Positions 22,637-32,853 of a stretch of 64,000 bases of DNA are shown here, one piece after another. The DNA comes from Thinopyrum elongatum (Eukaryota > Streptophyta > Magnoliopsida > Poales > Poaceae), in NCBI GenBank assembly GCA_011799875.1, contig CM022300.1:233501016-233565015 (forward strand), in the 5' to 3' direction. The position numbers and the translations under genes were made by a program. The notes beneath the pieces are model-generated. The model was not told where the DNA came from. It saw nothing but the letters and a program-made list of their open reading frames with translations, and did not search any database. The first letter of the stretch is position 1. The number at the start of each line of letters is the position of its first letter.

Positions 22637-22648
22637 GCTCTGATACCA
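22637..22648 (-). promoter_or_regulatory. Element B primer-binding site, initiator-Met tRNA type
   Basis: The minus strand reads tggtatcagagc four bases after the 5' LTR end at 22653. It fixes the element orientation as minus. Confidence 0.9.
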
Positions 22649-22652
22649 AGGC

Positions 22653-25600
22653 TGCCGGGGCCGGGACACGAAATCCCAGAAATTAACCCCTCGTGTCATC
22701 ACCAGCCTAGGATTACTGTTACTGGTGGACACGTCCTTGTTACTGATTACCAAGCTATTACAAGAATTGGATACAAGACCATGAAGGTCTAATGATACAA
22801 CAGTGATTCTGGTGGTGGATGACGGAATTGTCTCGCGGTTCTTCAACATTGATGTGGCTCCATTCCCCACAGGAACGGCTGACCTGGATAATTCCTATCC
22901 CGCATGGCTGCCATCCTAGGCTCCGCACGGACATTGCTGTGGTACTCCTTGTAGAAATCCTGACCTGGCCAAGTAAATAGCCAGGGACAAGCCTGTGAGT
23001 ACGTTTGAATGTACTCGCAAACATCATGAACAAAAGATATACCGAATGCAACAATTAAATTATATGATCATGATGAACCACACAATATGCGTATGCTCAT
23101 GATGGACTTAAATGCCTACTAACAGGAATTAAATCATGGCATGATAAAATATTAGCATATGCAAATAAATGAATATATGGAAATGTTAGTGATAAACAAG
23201 GAAAGTTTAAGGAAAATAAAATAAAAGAAATGCCGGTCGGATGTCAAGTGACACCACGGTAGGTCTTGAAGAGAAATGCCAATCGGGTGTCTACAATAGT
23301 AGTGGCGGGACCGCCTGTAAACTCGAGAGATGCCACGAGAGGTCTTGAACAGAAATGCCAGTCGGGTGTCAAGTGACGCCACGGTCGGACTTGAATAGAA
23401 ATGCCAATCGGGTGTCCACAAGAGTAGTGGCGTGATAAACCGCCTGTTAAATTGAGGGACGCCACGAGAGGTCTTGAAAATAAAATTGAGTGCCCGGGGT
23501 AGTCTAGCCAGCCCCTGAGACGCCCCTGAGACACTCAGGAAAAATTCAAAATAAGAGATACGGGTTAGTCCTCAATATTATGCATAACCATAATAATATT
23601 TAACAAGCATAAAATATTCATGGTAGCAACAGGGTGACAATAATTATTTCGCAAAATAATTCAGGCTCAATTTAATTATTTTCCTCCGAAGACCGACACT
23701 AAGACCAACACTTGACCAACCCAGACTGTAGCCCTTAACCACAGACACGGCTATTCAAATAGGTTTAAATTCTGCAGAGGGTGTGCTCTTTACCCACAAG
23801 TAAAGGATTTCTTTAGTCAGTACCGTGACACCAACTAATTCCCATTACGATCATTGGGTTGTAAACACACCTGACCAGCACACACCAGATTAACTTTCCG
23901 GATGCCCGGAATCACCCAAAGCATCGTTCAAGATAAACTCTGCGACGGAGAGACCAACGTCCTGCATGGGATCACTATTAATACGTGCGGATTCCAAGGG
24001 GTGCCCCCCTCTCAGTCACAACTAGAAACACCCATGCCCCCTAACCCGATGACAGAATTTAGTCCCGGATCCCTGGGAAACCCTCATCGTGGCCCTCTGT
24101 ACGGTGTGTGCACGGAAAGGGGTTAGCAACTTACTGGACCGCACCCTACCTGTGGCAGGGACAAGTGGTAGCACGAATCAAGTATGGGGGTTACCAGTGA
24201 CAAGACTCGATCTATGGTCGTCTCAGGAGGCTTATGTTTCCTGCAATGTTCAGCACAACAAAGTATTCTTTCAACAGCAATACCAACAGGGCCACAACCC
24301 TTGCATGCTCCAACATGCATGACAAACAAGGCGTGATCATGCTCCAACGTGATCACCCTTCTGCCGGTAATAGTATTTCTCTTATGCCTGCTCCTGCAAG
24401 TTAGTCATGACCAGCACACGATGCACGGTACGATGAAACATGCCAACTCTATATGCATGCAAAAATAGCCATATGCCAGTTTTATTCAACATATCCATGA
24501 TGCAATTGTTCTTGCAAACAACAACTATGCAATTCACCATATCAAGTGTTCAAGATGCTTGCCTTGAGCATGCAGAAGTATTGGGTGCACTCCTAAAGTT
24601 TGAAATATTAACTTCCCTCCATTTCCTATTTTCAAAAATATTTAAATTACCACAAAAATAGTACCAAAAATTGTTTCAATTTTTTTTATAAATACTAAAA
24701 TAAACTACATGAAATATAGGGAATTACAGAAAAACAATCAATTCATTTGGAGTTCATATGATTATCCTAGAGAATTTCTAATCTGGAATAAATAAGGATT
24801 TTGGACTATTTTAATTGGTTCAGAAGGGAAAAATGCCTACCAAAAATGTTCACCTAGGCTACAATAATAGAGAATGATTTTATAAGTCAGTAGGAATTTG
24901 TATCATTGGATTTGGATTTGAAATGCTCGCTGAGGAATTATTTGAATAATGCTGGAAAAAGATAAAGGAAAAGACTGAGGAACGCCCTGTGCGCATTTTA
25001 GCTGTACGGCATCGCTGGGCCGAGCCCAGTTGCTTCGGCTGCGCGAAAAACTACCGACGTCGATGGCGTATTGCTGGAGTTACGCCTTCCGCGCGTGAAG
25101 ACGGATTTAGCGAAAACCGTCTCCACTTATGCCGCGCTGGCATGGCCTGGGTCACTGACAATGGGCCCGCCTGGCCTACTGGTCAGGTTTGACCGGCCCA
25201 CGCGCACGCCTCCTTCTCCGGCCGAACAGAGGCGGCGCTCCGGTAATCAGCACCGGTGAACGGCGGCACCGTTCGGAAAACCGAGGCCACCTACGAGCTC
25301 AGGAGGTCGAGGCGGTTCCTCCGGTGGTCTCTGTGGTCCCTGGGGTGGACGGAGTCGCCGGCGGCGAGTTCACCTGAGGAGCTCCGGCGGAGACGAATTG
25401 GGCGTTTCGCCTATGGTGGCTCCCGGGCAAAATTGAGTGCGGGGATGGATCAGTAGGTGCTCAAGGAGACTGTTGGTGAAGAAATTTGGAAGAGGGAGGG
25501 CCGGACGGCGTCGGAACCATCCGGACAGTGGTGGCGGCCGTGGATGCCGGAATTGGAGAAGACGACTATCTCCGGTCATTCTACTTCTACTGAAAGCTTA

Positions 25601-27099
25601 GAAAGGGAGGAGGAGGAATGGTGATGAGCTGAGAGGGCTCGGGGGAAGCTTAAATAGGCGGGGAGAGGTGGTGCCGCGGCTTCCAGAGAATGGCCACGGT
25701 AGCGAACGCCATTAGTGAGGTAGAGAGGGTGGTTAGGGGCTGTGGCCATGGTTGGTGTGTACGACGGCTCCCCGTAGTGATGATAGGGCTCGCTGGTAGG
25801 CTCGGAGACGTGCCACGCACCTTGGGCGGTGCCGTCCCGAGCTGACTGCGGCGGCGGCCATTGATGGCAAAGCGCGGGCGGTGGCGAGGCCGTTGGGGGT
25901 CGGCGCGTGGTCGGTGAGGATAGTTGTGGGCGGTGGTCATCCGAATTTAATCCAGGGACGTGTTGGCGAGGTGGGGCAGCTCGGGCAGTGCCGTGCCCGA
26001 GCGAAACACGGCGGCGGCGGCTGTGGTTGGCGTGGACGGTGGTGGCCGGCGCTAGCGGCCAGAGAGTGGTGTCGGCGGGGTATGGGGCTTCCTGGAGAAG
26101 CTCATAGTGGGTCAGAACGAGCAGGAGAGCGGCTGCGGGGAGCGGCAGGAGCTCGGGCGTCGGCGGTGCAATACGCGTGCTCTGGGGCACGTGCACAACC
26201 TGTTTGATGATATGCCAGGAGGGTTTTGGAAGATTTGCTGAAGATGAAAATTTTCAGAGTGGTGCTAGAGTGAATGCTAGAAATGGGGGACATGCTGATT
26301 TGGCCAAAGGGACTACTATCACATATCAGTTCCAACCTTGCCATACTCTGCCATGCACACAGTGTGCTCGATGAATTGCTAGGGCCACCTAGGGATTCTT
26401 TCTGGAATTGCACTTTGGCAGGGTGATGTCTCCTTAGATGAAAGATATGATGGTGGAGTTGGTTTGGCAAAAGGAGATACTTTCTAGTGCAAGTTTCACT
26501 GAAATTCATCTCTGGACAGAAACTTTAGGGGAATATTTTGTGAACTAAAAAGGTTCCAATGGAGCTAAAATTTTGGAATTAAGGGTTTTGTTGGAAGGAC
26601 TATAGGTGGGAAAATTTTCAGAATTAATGGAGCAAGGAAAATAGGGGTTGTAGTAGAAACTCAAATTCAGGACAGAAATGAGAAGAGGTTGTTTCCCTCA
26701 AAATTTTCAAAACACCAGGTTGGGTTTGAGTATAAAAGTGATCTGTAGGCATCACATGACCCCTCATAATTTTTGTGGAATTTTGAAAGAATTATTTAAA
26801 GTAGTTGTAGTGCAACAGAGGCATATAAAATATTGAAATAGCTGTTAAAAGAATTGTTTAGAGGCAAATTTTATTCTGAAAATAATTCTTACTGTTATTA
26901 AACTATACTTGAAATGTTTTAAGAGAACTACCAAAGCAACAATATTATTTCCAAAAATTTCTATTTGGAGGGAAGAATTTTGAAAAAAAGAAACAGAAAA
27001 TGGTTCTGAAATTAATAAAAGACCTAGTAAAAATTCAAAATTTTAATTCTCGCCTAATTTTATTTAGTAAAAACATGATTAAATTTTTGGGGTGTTACA
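22653..27099 (-). repeat. Element B 5' LTR
   Basis: It matches the 3' LTR at 16877-21302 along its whole length, with TGTAACACC at 27099 and GGCA at 22653. Differences include a 12-base duplication near 23520 (cctgagacgcc repeated) and a short insertion near 26262. Confidence 0.9.
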
Positions 27100-27104
27100 T
27101 TATC

Positions 27105-27850
27105 CCGGCTTTCCACCCATCCTTTTGAGTATGCTCACCCAAACCCTTGGCTATAGTGCTACTCCGGTGTATCTGGTGTTCCAATCGGAACCCATTCCCC
27201 ACCTTTGCCGATTCTATGCGAAGACGAATATCAACCCAAGTCCAGCAGCGGATGGGAAGCCCATGAATATTCGGGGCAAACCCATGCCCACCCTCGCCTT
27301 GGCTGTCTAGATCGCTGCCGCAGAAGCCATCACCCGTCTTCGTTTCCAGTTTTCGCAAGTAGCGGAGATGCAGGAGTTCCGCTGTTTTCCCTCTTCGTCC
27401 GACACAGGTTGATAGTTCTCCAGCGCAGTGGGAGACGCTGACCCAACAATAGCTTCCCTGGTTCAGTTCATTGCTGCCCAGGGACTATTGCTGTCTGGCA
27501 TTCTTAGAGAGTTCAAAGCCATTGACCATGACACCACAGGGGTTGTTACGTGAGCATACTGTGCGGCCCGTCAAGCTGTATCCCAGACCACCCGTTCCCT
27601 TCTGCCAAACACAGTGCCACCTTCGCAGCTAGTAGCACTCTCGCAACCTGTGAACCTATATCGACCAAGCAACATCCACCCAAATTCCATTCGAGGAGCT
27701 ATTCGGCAATTTCATCGTCGGGATGTGTTTTGTCAAGTTCCCACTGCAGCTCCAGCAGTTGAGCCCCAACCTATAGAGGTGTCCGACGATGAAGACGGAA
27801 GTTGGCTCAGCCTTCATCCCCCAGGAGAGCCCCAGCAAGAGTAGGCCCAT
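27105..27850 (+). pseudogene. Element C gag-like gene, C-terminal piece, several stops
   Basis: The frame continues the gene begun at 16819. It reads PGFPPILLSMLTQTLGYSAT and onward to LALAV, then stops at a TAG (27308-27310). After that comes IAAAEAITRLRFQ, which parallels AVHDAAYSAVARLRGQF of the chromovirus leader ORF. Further frame changes follow. The closing part (27614-27844) is rich in Pro and Gln and ends in acidic SDDEDGSW. No later pol is found. Confidence 0.6.
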
Positions 27851-28068
27851 TTGTGGCTCCGGAAGTGAGTGTAGCTAGGAAATACTACGAGTATGTGCGT
27901 TGCGAAGACTGTTTCTTCACCTTCGTCTAGGATTAGGACCCTGTAGTTCGGAGTGAGTTGTTACTGCTAGCTGCTTAGTAAGGTTGTGCGTTGTTGTATG
28001 CTTGTACTGCTTGTGCTTGTGTGCTGTTGTAATGTTATGTATGCTCTGCGTGTTTGGTTCACCTGTCA

Positions 28069-28096
28069 CTCTGTTAAACAGAAATGTTTAACAGAG
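28069..28096. repeat. Perfect hairpin, 12-bp stem, GAAA tetraloop
   Basis: The arm ctctgttaaaca (28069-28080) is followed by gaaa and its exact reverse complement (28085-28096). GAAA is a GNRA tetraloop, which stabilises RNA hairpins. A role in the element RNA, such as packaging, is only a suggestion. Confidence 0.8.
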
Positions 28097-28194
28097 CTGG
28101 AAGTAGATTCTTAACAAGATTTTAGTCAGTAGAACACTTGCACCGAATAACAATGGACTCACCTGGAGTCCCTAATGAAATGCGAGCTGGTGTA

Positions 28195-28223
28195 GGTGTA
28201 TGTATACCAGGAGTACATACACC
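28195..28223. repeat. Perfect hairpin, 10-bp stem, 9-base loop
   Basis: The arm ggtgtatgta (28195-28204) pairs exactly with tacatacacc (28214-28223). It lies 100 bases after the GAAA hairpin. Confidence 0.75.
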
Positions 28224-28549
28224 CACTAGCATTAAAACACCTTAGTGTAATCTGCTCGATATGTTTCTTTCCTCTGTCTGCATTTTGCTACGATGTGCAT
28301 TCCGCATGTGCTTGCATATTAGTCTGAATAGATTGCATGGGTATCGTGTGAGCAATGTCTGCACGCCAAGTTCTTTCTCCTGAGTACATTTGTAGCCGTA
28401 CTCGGGTAGAATGCAAAGCCACCTATCCATACCCATCTATGCTTACTCCATTTGCCAGTTTTCCTGAACCCAGCATTCTGGAAAACTAGCTCTACCCAAT
28501 GATTTCTTTTCTCAGTCCCAAAATCTTTTCCCTGAGCCTGGTTGCAATC

Positions 28550-28966
28550 TCGGAGAAATTCTGAGAAATTTTATTGCAACATAAACCGTTACAACCTTTC
28601 CAGTCCAAGATCTAAACCCCGATTCTACCCCAACACCCGCTCATTGTGGAAGTTGCTCGACGAGGAGTTACCTGCAGTGTGGTCCCTGCATTGATGACTA
28701 GTCCTCATGATCACCGCCGCCTCGGGGAGCCACCACTCGGCTAGCGGCATCCCGACGATCATCGAGGATCATGGCACACAGCAGTAGTGAGAAGCCAATC
28801 AATGCCACCAGCAGACTCACCAAGAGGATGGTGATCAGCTCCGAACCCACGTCCGCCATTAACACCTCGCCTCGCCCTCCTGCAACCAGAAGTAGGAAGA
28901 GAAGAGGAAGAAGAGGTGAGGTAGGGTGCAAGGTGGAAGAAAGAAGAAAACTGCCGTCGTTTTATA
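28550..28966 (-). CDS. Possible small antisense gene: 53-residue single-pass membrane protein
   Basis: On the minus strand there is a TATA box (tataaaa, 28960-28966), a pyrimidine-rich leader typical of plant 5' UTRs, an ATG at 28859 in good context (gttaATGGCG), a 53-codon ORF ending at 28698, and AATAAA at 28570-28575. The protein starts MADVGSELITILL, has one hydrophobic stretch of about 24 residues, and ends in a charged tail (DDRRDAASR...). An upstream in-frame ATG at 28931 would give 77 residues with a signal-like start, but it falls at the expected transcription start. The unit runs against element C. It could be part of an antisense LTR, a captured gene or chance. I do not recognise the protein. 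Confidence 0.4.
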
Positions 28967-29350
28967 GCCCAAGTCTGGTGTACGGTGAGCGAGGTCCAGG
29001 AGAACTGCACATCACTCAATCATGGGCATCCAGGAGATGAATCCGCGAGTAGTGTCGACCGACGTTGGCTCATGATGGGATTGCTCTCTACGTCAACCTC
29101 GTGCACACCGCGCACTATCGTCATAGGGTGCTTAGTGCCTTAGGAGCTAGGCATGCGCAGTGCCTAGCCGCACTCAGGACAGCACGGGAGCGAGAGAGAG
29201 CCGTTGGCTGGAGAAAGAAGAAGAAGGCTGCCAGCGGGCCCTAGGCCCACCTGTCAGCGAGAGAGGCCACTGTTCTTTGTGGTGCCCTGAGCATTTTTGG
29301 AATAAGGAAATTCTGCCTTTTTCTAAAAATATCAGGGGTACCCCAAGCCT
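28967..29350. other. Unassigned GC-rich stretch before the shared 3' LTR part
   Basis: No gene is seen. It occupies the place of U3 in the 3' LTR of element C but does not match the 5' LTR sequence left of 13985. It includes a short A/T run and a gtaccccaagcctatttaagg TATA-like end where similarity to the 5' copy begins. Confidence 0.4.
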
Positions 29351-30770
29351 ATTTAAGGGGTGCCCCGAGCCCTCCTCCCCATCAGCAAGCCTTAGCTCCT
29401 CCCCTCAAGCTCCCGGAGCTCCTCTCCTCGCCCATGGTTGAAGCTCTGCCGCCATCTCCCCTTGGCTGTCCCCCCACCCTGGCCTTCCCCCTCCTCTCCG
29501 TTCCTGTCCTCGGCCTCCCCTTGGTAGCCACAAGCCGCCGCCGCCCTCATTTCTGCCAGGGGAGCCTCACCGGCGCAGCCCCACCGATGCTCGTCGGCCA
29601 CCATGCCCCGACCAGTGGCTACGGTGCCACAGCTCACTCCGCGAGATCCGGCGACCATGCGTGTATTCGGAGTGGTGCGCCAGTACCGGCGAGACCCGCG
29701 GCGGCCCTCCTTGTGCTGCCAGTCGTCGGCTACGGCGGCAGCCGAGCCTCCCCTGTCTTGCAGCGGGAGGTAAGGAGAAGACCAGAGGAGAAGGGAGGAG
29801 AGAGAGAGAAAGAGATGAGGCGGGGCCCGCACGTCAGCTAGAGAGAGAGAAGTCAACCCGGGCCAAGTCGGTTTTAAGTGAAGGCGTAATTCCAGGAATA
29901 CGCTTTCCTGTTCGAGAAGCGTATTCTCCCGCAGCTTCAGTGGGAAGTACAGTTTCTCTGCAGTGAAAGCGTAATCACCGAAATACGCTTTCATTTTCTC
30001 AGCCGGCGGTCGAAGGGGTTATTTTGCGAACGTTCACTCGTTAAGCACTGAAATGGACACTATTCTGTCTGTTTTACCGCCTAACGAATGAACGGCCGTT
30101 TCTTCACAACCGTAACTCCGATTGAGGTAAAACCAACGCCTACATCTTCAGATCGTCGAGCCCGTTCCGACGGCATCATTTTCATAATGTTTTCACACTG
30201 TGAAAATGACCATTTTGCCCTTGCCCTTCGATCAGCCCCTCCGAGAGGGAAACTTTTCCGGCAAATCTTCCCGGAGTTTTATCGCACTTCCACCCGGCGT
30301 ATTCCTTCACCCCCAGGCAAGCCAACCTCTTATCATGAGCTCCGGACTTGCATGATGACTTTGCTTGCACCCTGTGTATGTATTGCAGTATGTTCCGGAT
30401 CATTTGTTAGTGTGCACTACCATAGCCCTATCATTTTATATGTGCCTGATGCTAGTGTTATTTACCGCATGATATCATGAATTACTTCCATGCCATGTTC
30501 TCCCATGCTAGTAACAATATTTTGAATACCATTATCATGTTAGTACCATGATTTGATCTCATGCCATGTTTGTCAACGTTGTTATGATTTCACTATGCTG
30601 TTGTTAACTGATTGATCACGCTTATAATTGTCGATGTAATGGTACGATGATGGATATGTTGAGCTGAATCTATAAACTAAACTTAGTTGGCTGATCTAGA
30701 GTCACCTGTCCGGGCTTATCCGTGCAGCCACATGTGCTGGTATGGGACGATCTTGACTTGGTCTGGCTCC
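29351..30770 (+). repeat. Element C 3' LTR portion, truncated
   Basis: It matches 13985-15420 nearly base for base from the TATA region through the GC-rich leader and on to tggtctggctccgt, then stops at about 30770. The rest of the LTR (15420-16431 in the 5' copy) is missing. A Tat LTR fragment begins within about 12 bases. Confidence 0.85.
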
Positions 30771-30780
30771 GTTTTCGTCA

Positions 30781-31653
30781 CAGGCTGTCGGCGTTCTTGG
30801 AACCAGGGTACCCAGACTTGCCTACCTGCGGCCCATGGCATGGCTCCCTCGACGGCCTGGTATGCCCCATCTCCATGACCACCAAGACAAGACCCTCGCA
30901 AGGGGCAGGCCTCGTGAGGAGGATGACACCATGATCTCCCGAGGGAGCGGCCTCCCCAGGCGGCCTCCCGAGGAGCGGAGATTTCTATGCAGGTACCCAG
31001 CCTCACGAGGCCGTGATGACGTTAGCCATGACGACCAAGGCCAGGCGGGCGCCAGCGGGCACAGAGGAGGCAGTTTCCTCTTTGGTGCTAAGGAGGCAAG
31101 GACAGGCGTGGGGTCCCGAGGAATCTTCCAAAGGTTTCCATTCCGGTGCAACGAGACCAAGACCGCAGGCTCGACAAGGCGGAGGTCATCACCGAGCCCA
31201 CCGCTGCGTCACGACCAGAAGCTTTGTAGGAGAAGATCACCTTTTGTCAGGATAGGATGTACTACGTGTCCCCTTTCAAATTGGCCATTGTGGTATCCCT
31301 TCCTGCCTAGGTTTTGAGGGAAGAGGACCAAGGCCACTATAAATATAGGTTAGCCACCACCATAGAAGGGGTCGACTCATTCTCACCCCCGAGCTCTCGT
31401 GAGGTTGTTCATCCTCTCTACTAGTTCATCCCCAGCCCCTCGTGAGGCCAATCCACCACAAAGCAGGAGTAGGGTTTTACACCGAAAGGTGGGCCGAACC
31501 TAGGTAAACTGCCATGTTCATCTTCTTCCTTGCTCATGCGAATCCGATTAGGCTAGGCTGTGGGGCGACGGGCTCTAAGCGTGAGAGGTTGAGATCTTCG
31601 CACACGCCCCAGAGTTCGAACCTTCTTGGGTCTGTGGAGCCCTGAATCTGACA
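30781..31653 (+). repeat. Element D 5' LTR fragment
   Basis: In reverse complement it matches 5457-6310 and 1-360. A TATA box (tataaata) is at 31338-31345 and the end CTGACA is at 31648-31653, directly before the primer-site box. The first part of the LTR is missing at the 30770 junction. Confidence 0.85.
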
Positions 31654-31655
31654 TT

Positions 31656-31674
31656 TGGCGCGCCAGGTAGGGGC
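31656..31674 (+). promoter_or_regulatory. Tat-type primer-binding site
   Basis: The box tggcgcgccaggtaggggc lies two bases after the LTR end. It is the kind of primer site found in grass Tat elements. I do not name the tRNA. Confidence 0.75.
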
Positions 31675-31821
31675 ATGTCGAAGTCCGCTCCTCCATCGAC
31701 GACGCTTCACCCTTGCCTCGCGGCCCCCATGGCGGGCGCGGCCCTGCAGGCGTTGCCGCCCGAGGCGTACGGGAGTGTCGCGGGTCACCCGGCCTTCAGC
31801 CCCGATCTGCGACAAGTGTAA

Positions 31822-32150
31822 TGGCCCTCGAGGTTCAGGCCGGCGTTGCCCCCGCGATACGACGGCATTGCGGACCACGAAGGGTTCCTCCAGTCATACG
31901 CGCAGGCCATCGAGGCGGCGGGAGGCGACGACAAGGCCATGGCAAACTGGTTCTCCCTCGCCCTCACGGAGGCTCCTCGATCCTGGCTCCACAGCCTCCC
32001 GCACGCCTCGATCTCCTCTTGGGAGGTACTCTGCGACCAGTTCGTCACACGCTTCATGGCCCCGGCGTCCCACGCGGTCGCGTGCATCATCGGCGCATCG
32101 CAGGCTCCTGCGTCAGGCCGCCACATCAAGCAGCTTCTCCGTCAGCAAGG
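31822..32150 (+). pseudogene. Element D gag domain fragment
   Basis: The frame reads PPRYDGIADHEGFLQSYAQA, then KAMANWFSLALTEAPRSWL, then SISSWEVLCDQFVTRF. This is the central retrotransposon gag (capsid-like) domain. The rest of gag, including the zinc knuckle, is deleted, and a short linker leads to the protease. An N-terminal ATG may be at 31677, but the frame is broken before 31822. Confidence 0.8.
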
Positions 32151-32195
32151 TATCGCCCGACCACAGAGCGTGGCGGCGCAAGGCCCCGCCAGACC

Positions 32196-32848
32196 TGAGA
32201 CCGCCATCACCTTCGATTCCAGAGATCATCCCAAGGCCACGACCGAGGTCGGTGCTCTCCCCATGTTGTGTACCCCCCACCATCAGCAACGTCGCGGTGA
32301 CCAAGACCCTCATCGAGGGAGGCGCCGGCCTAAACGTCCTCTCGGTGGAAACTTTGATTTGCTTCAAGTACCATATGATCAGCTACTCCCCACCCGGCCA
32401 TTCTCGGGGGTTGTCAAGGGTGCGGCCACTCCCCTGGGGTAGATACGCCTCCCCGTCACCTTCGGTACGCGCGACAACTACCACACCGAGCTCATCAAAT
32501 TTGACGTCGCCCACATCGGCCTACCGTACAACGCCATCCTGGGGTATCCGGCCCTCGCCAAGTTCATGGCGGCTACCCATCCGGGTTACAACGTCGTCAA
32601 GATGCCGCGCAGCAGCGGCATCAGCACAGTGATCAGGGATACGAAGGATGTGGCCCGGGCCCTCAAGCTTGCCTACAGGGTCGCGGCCGCTTTGCACCCT
32701 GCCACCGCAGGTGCAGCGGTGGCTCGGGAGGCCGCGCCCAGGAAGAAAAAGCAGTCCTTCTCTCAGGACCGGGCCGAGATGAAGCAGGTGCCTATCAATG
32801 GTGGGGGCTCGGGCCCCACTTTCACCATTAGTGCGGGCCTTCCTCTGG
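32196..32848 (+). pseudogene. Element D protease domain, frameshifted, active-site change
   Basis: The text parallels the minus-strand copy at 12265-12963: VGALPMLC, TKTLIEGGAGLNVLSVE, VPYDQLLPTRPFSG, LPYNAILGYPALAKFMAATH, then KKKQSFSQD. Frame changes occur near 32265 and 32345, and a TAG near 32440. At the active site this copy has Glu-Gly-Gly where the other has Asp-Asp-Gly, so the catalytic Asp is lost here. The domain is cut by the chromovirus at 32853. Confidence 0.8.
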
Positions 32849-32853
32849 ATCAG

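Larger units (their letters stand above)
16877..27099 (-). mobile_element. Element B: gag-only LTR retrotransposon, 10.2 kb, TSD TTATC
   Basis: The element is complete on the minus strand. Its LTRs are 4426 bases (16877-21302) and 4447 bases (22653-27099), with a 1350-base interior holding one gag-like ORF. The TSD TTATC is at 16872-16876 and 27100-27104. A tRNA-iMet primer site lies at 22637-22648 and a G-rich purine tract next to 21303. The two LTRs align end to end with scattered substitutions and a few short indels, so the insertion looks fairly recent. No pol is present, so it is non-autonomous. Confidence 0.92.
27851..28548 (+). other. Element C untranslated region with two strong hairpins
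   Basis: No gene is seen. The stretch is AT-balanced and contains a perfect 12-base stem with a GAAA loop (28069-28096) and a perfect 10-base stem with a 9-base loop (28195-28223). It lies between the end of the gag-like gene and the antisense unit at 28550-28966. Confidence 0.5.
13363..30770 (+). mobile_element. Element C: pol-less Gypsy-like element, split by element B, right end truncated
   Basis: Parts in order are a long 5' LTR (to 16431), a tRNA-iMet primer site (16437-16448), and the start of a gag-like gene (16819). Element B is then inserted (16877-27099), the gag-like gene resumes (27105-27850), and untranslated sequence follows. A 3' LTR portion (29351-30770) is homologous to 13985-15420. 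No protease, reverse transcriptase or integrase is present, so the element depended on others. Its right end breaks off at 30770 inside the LTR, and no TSD can be shown. Confidence 0.7.

Noticed and set aside
25576..26196. Minus-strand 206-codon Pro/His/Ser-rich ORF in the element B LTR
   Set aside because: The same region in the other LTR (19864-20154) is broken, and there is no recognisable domain.
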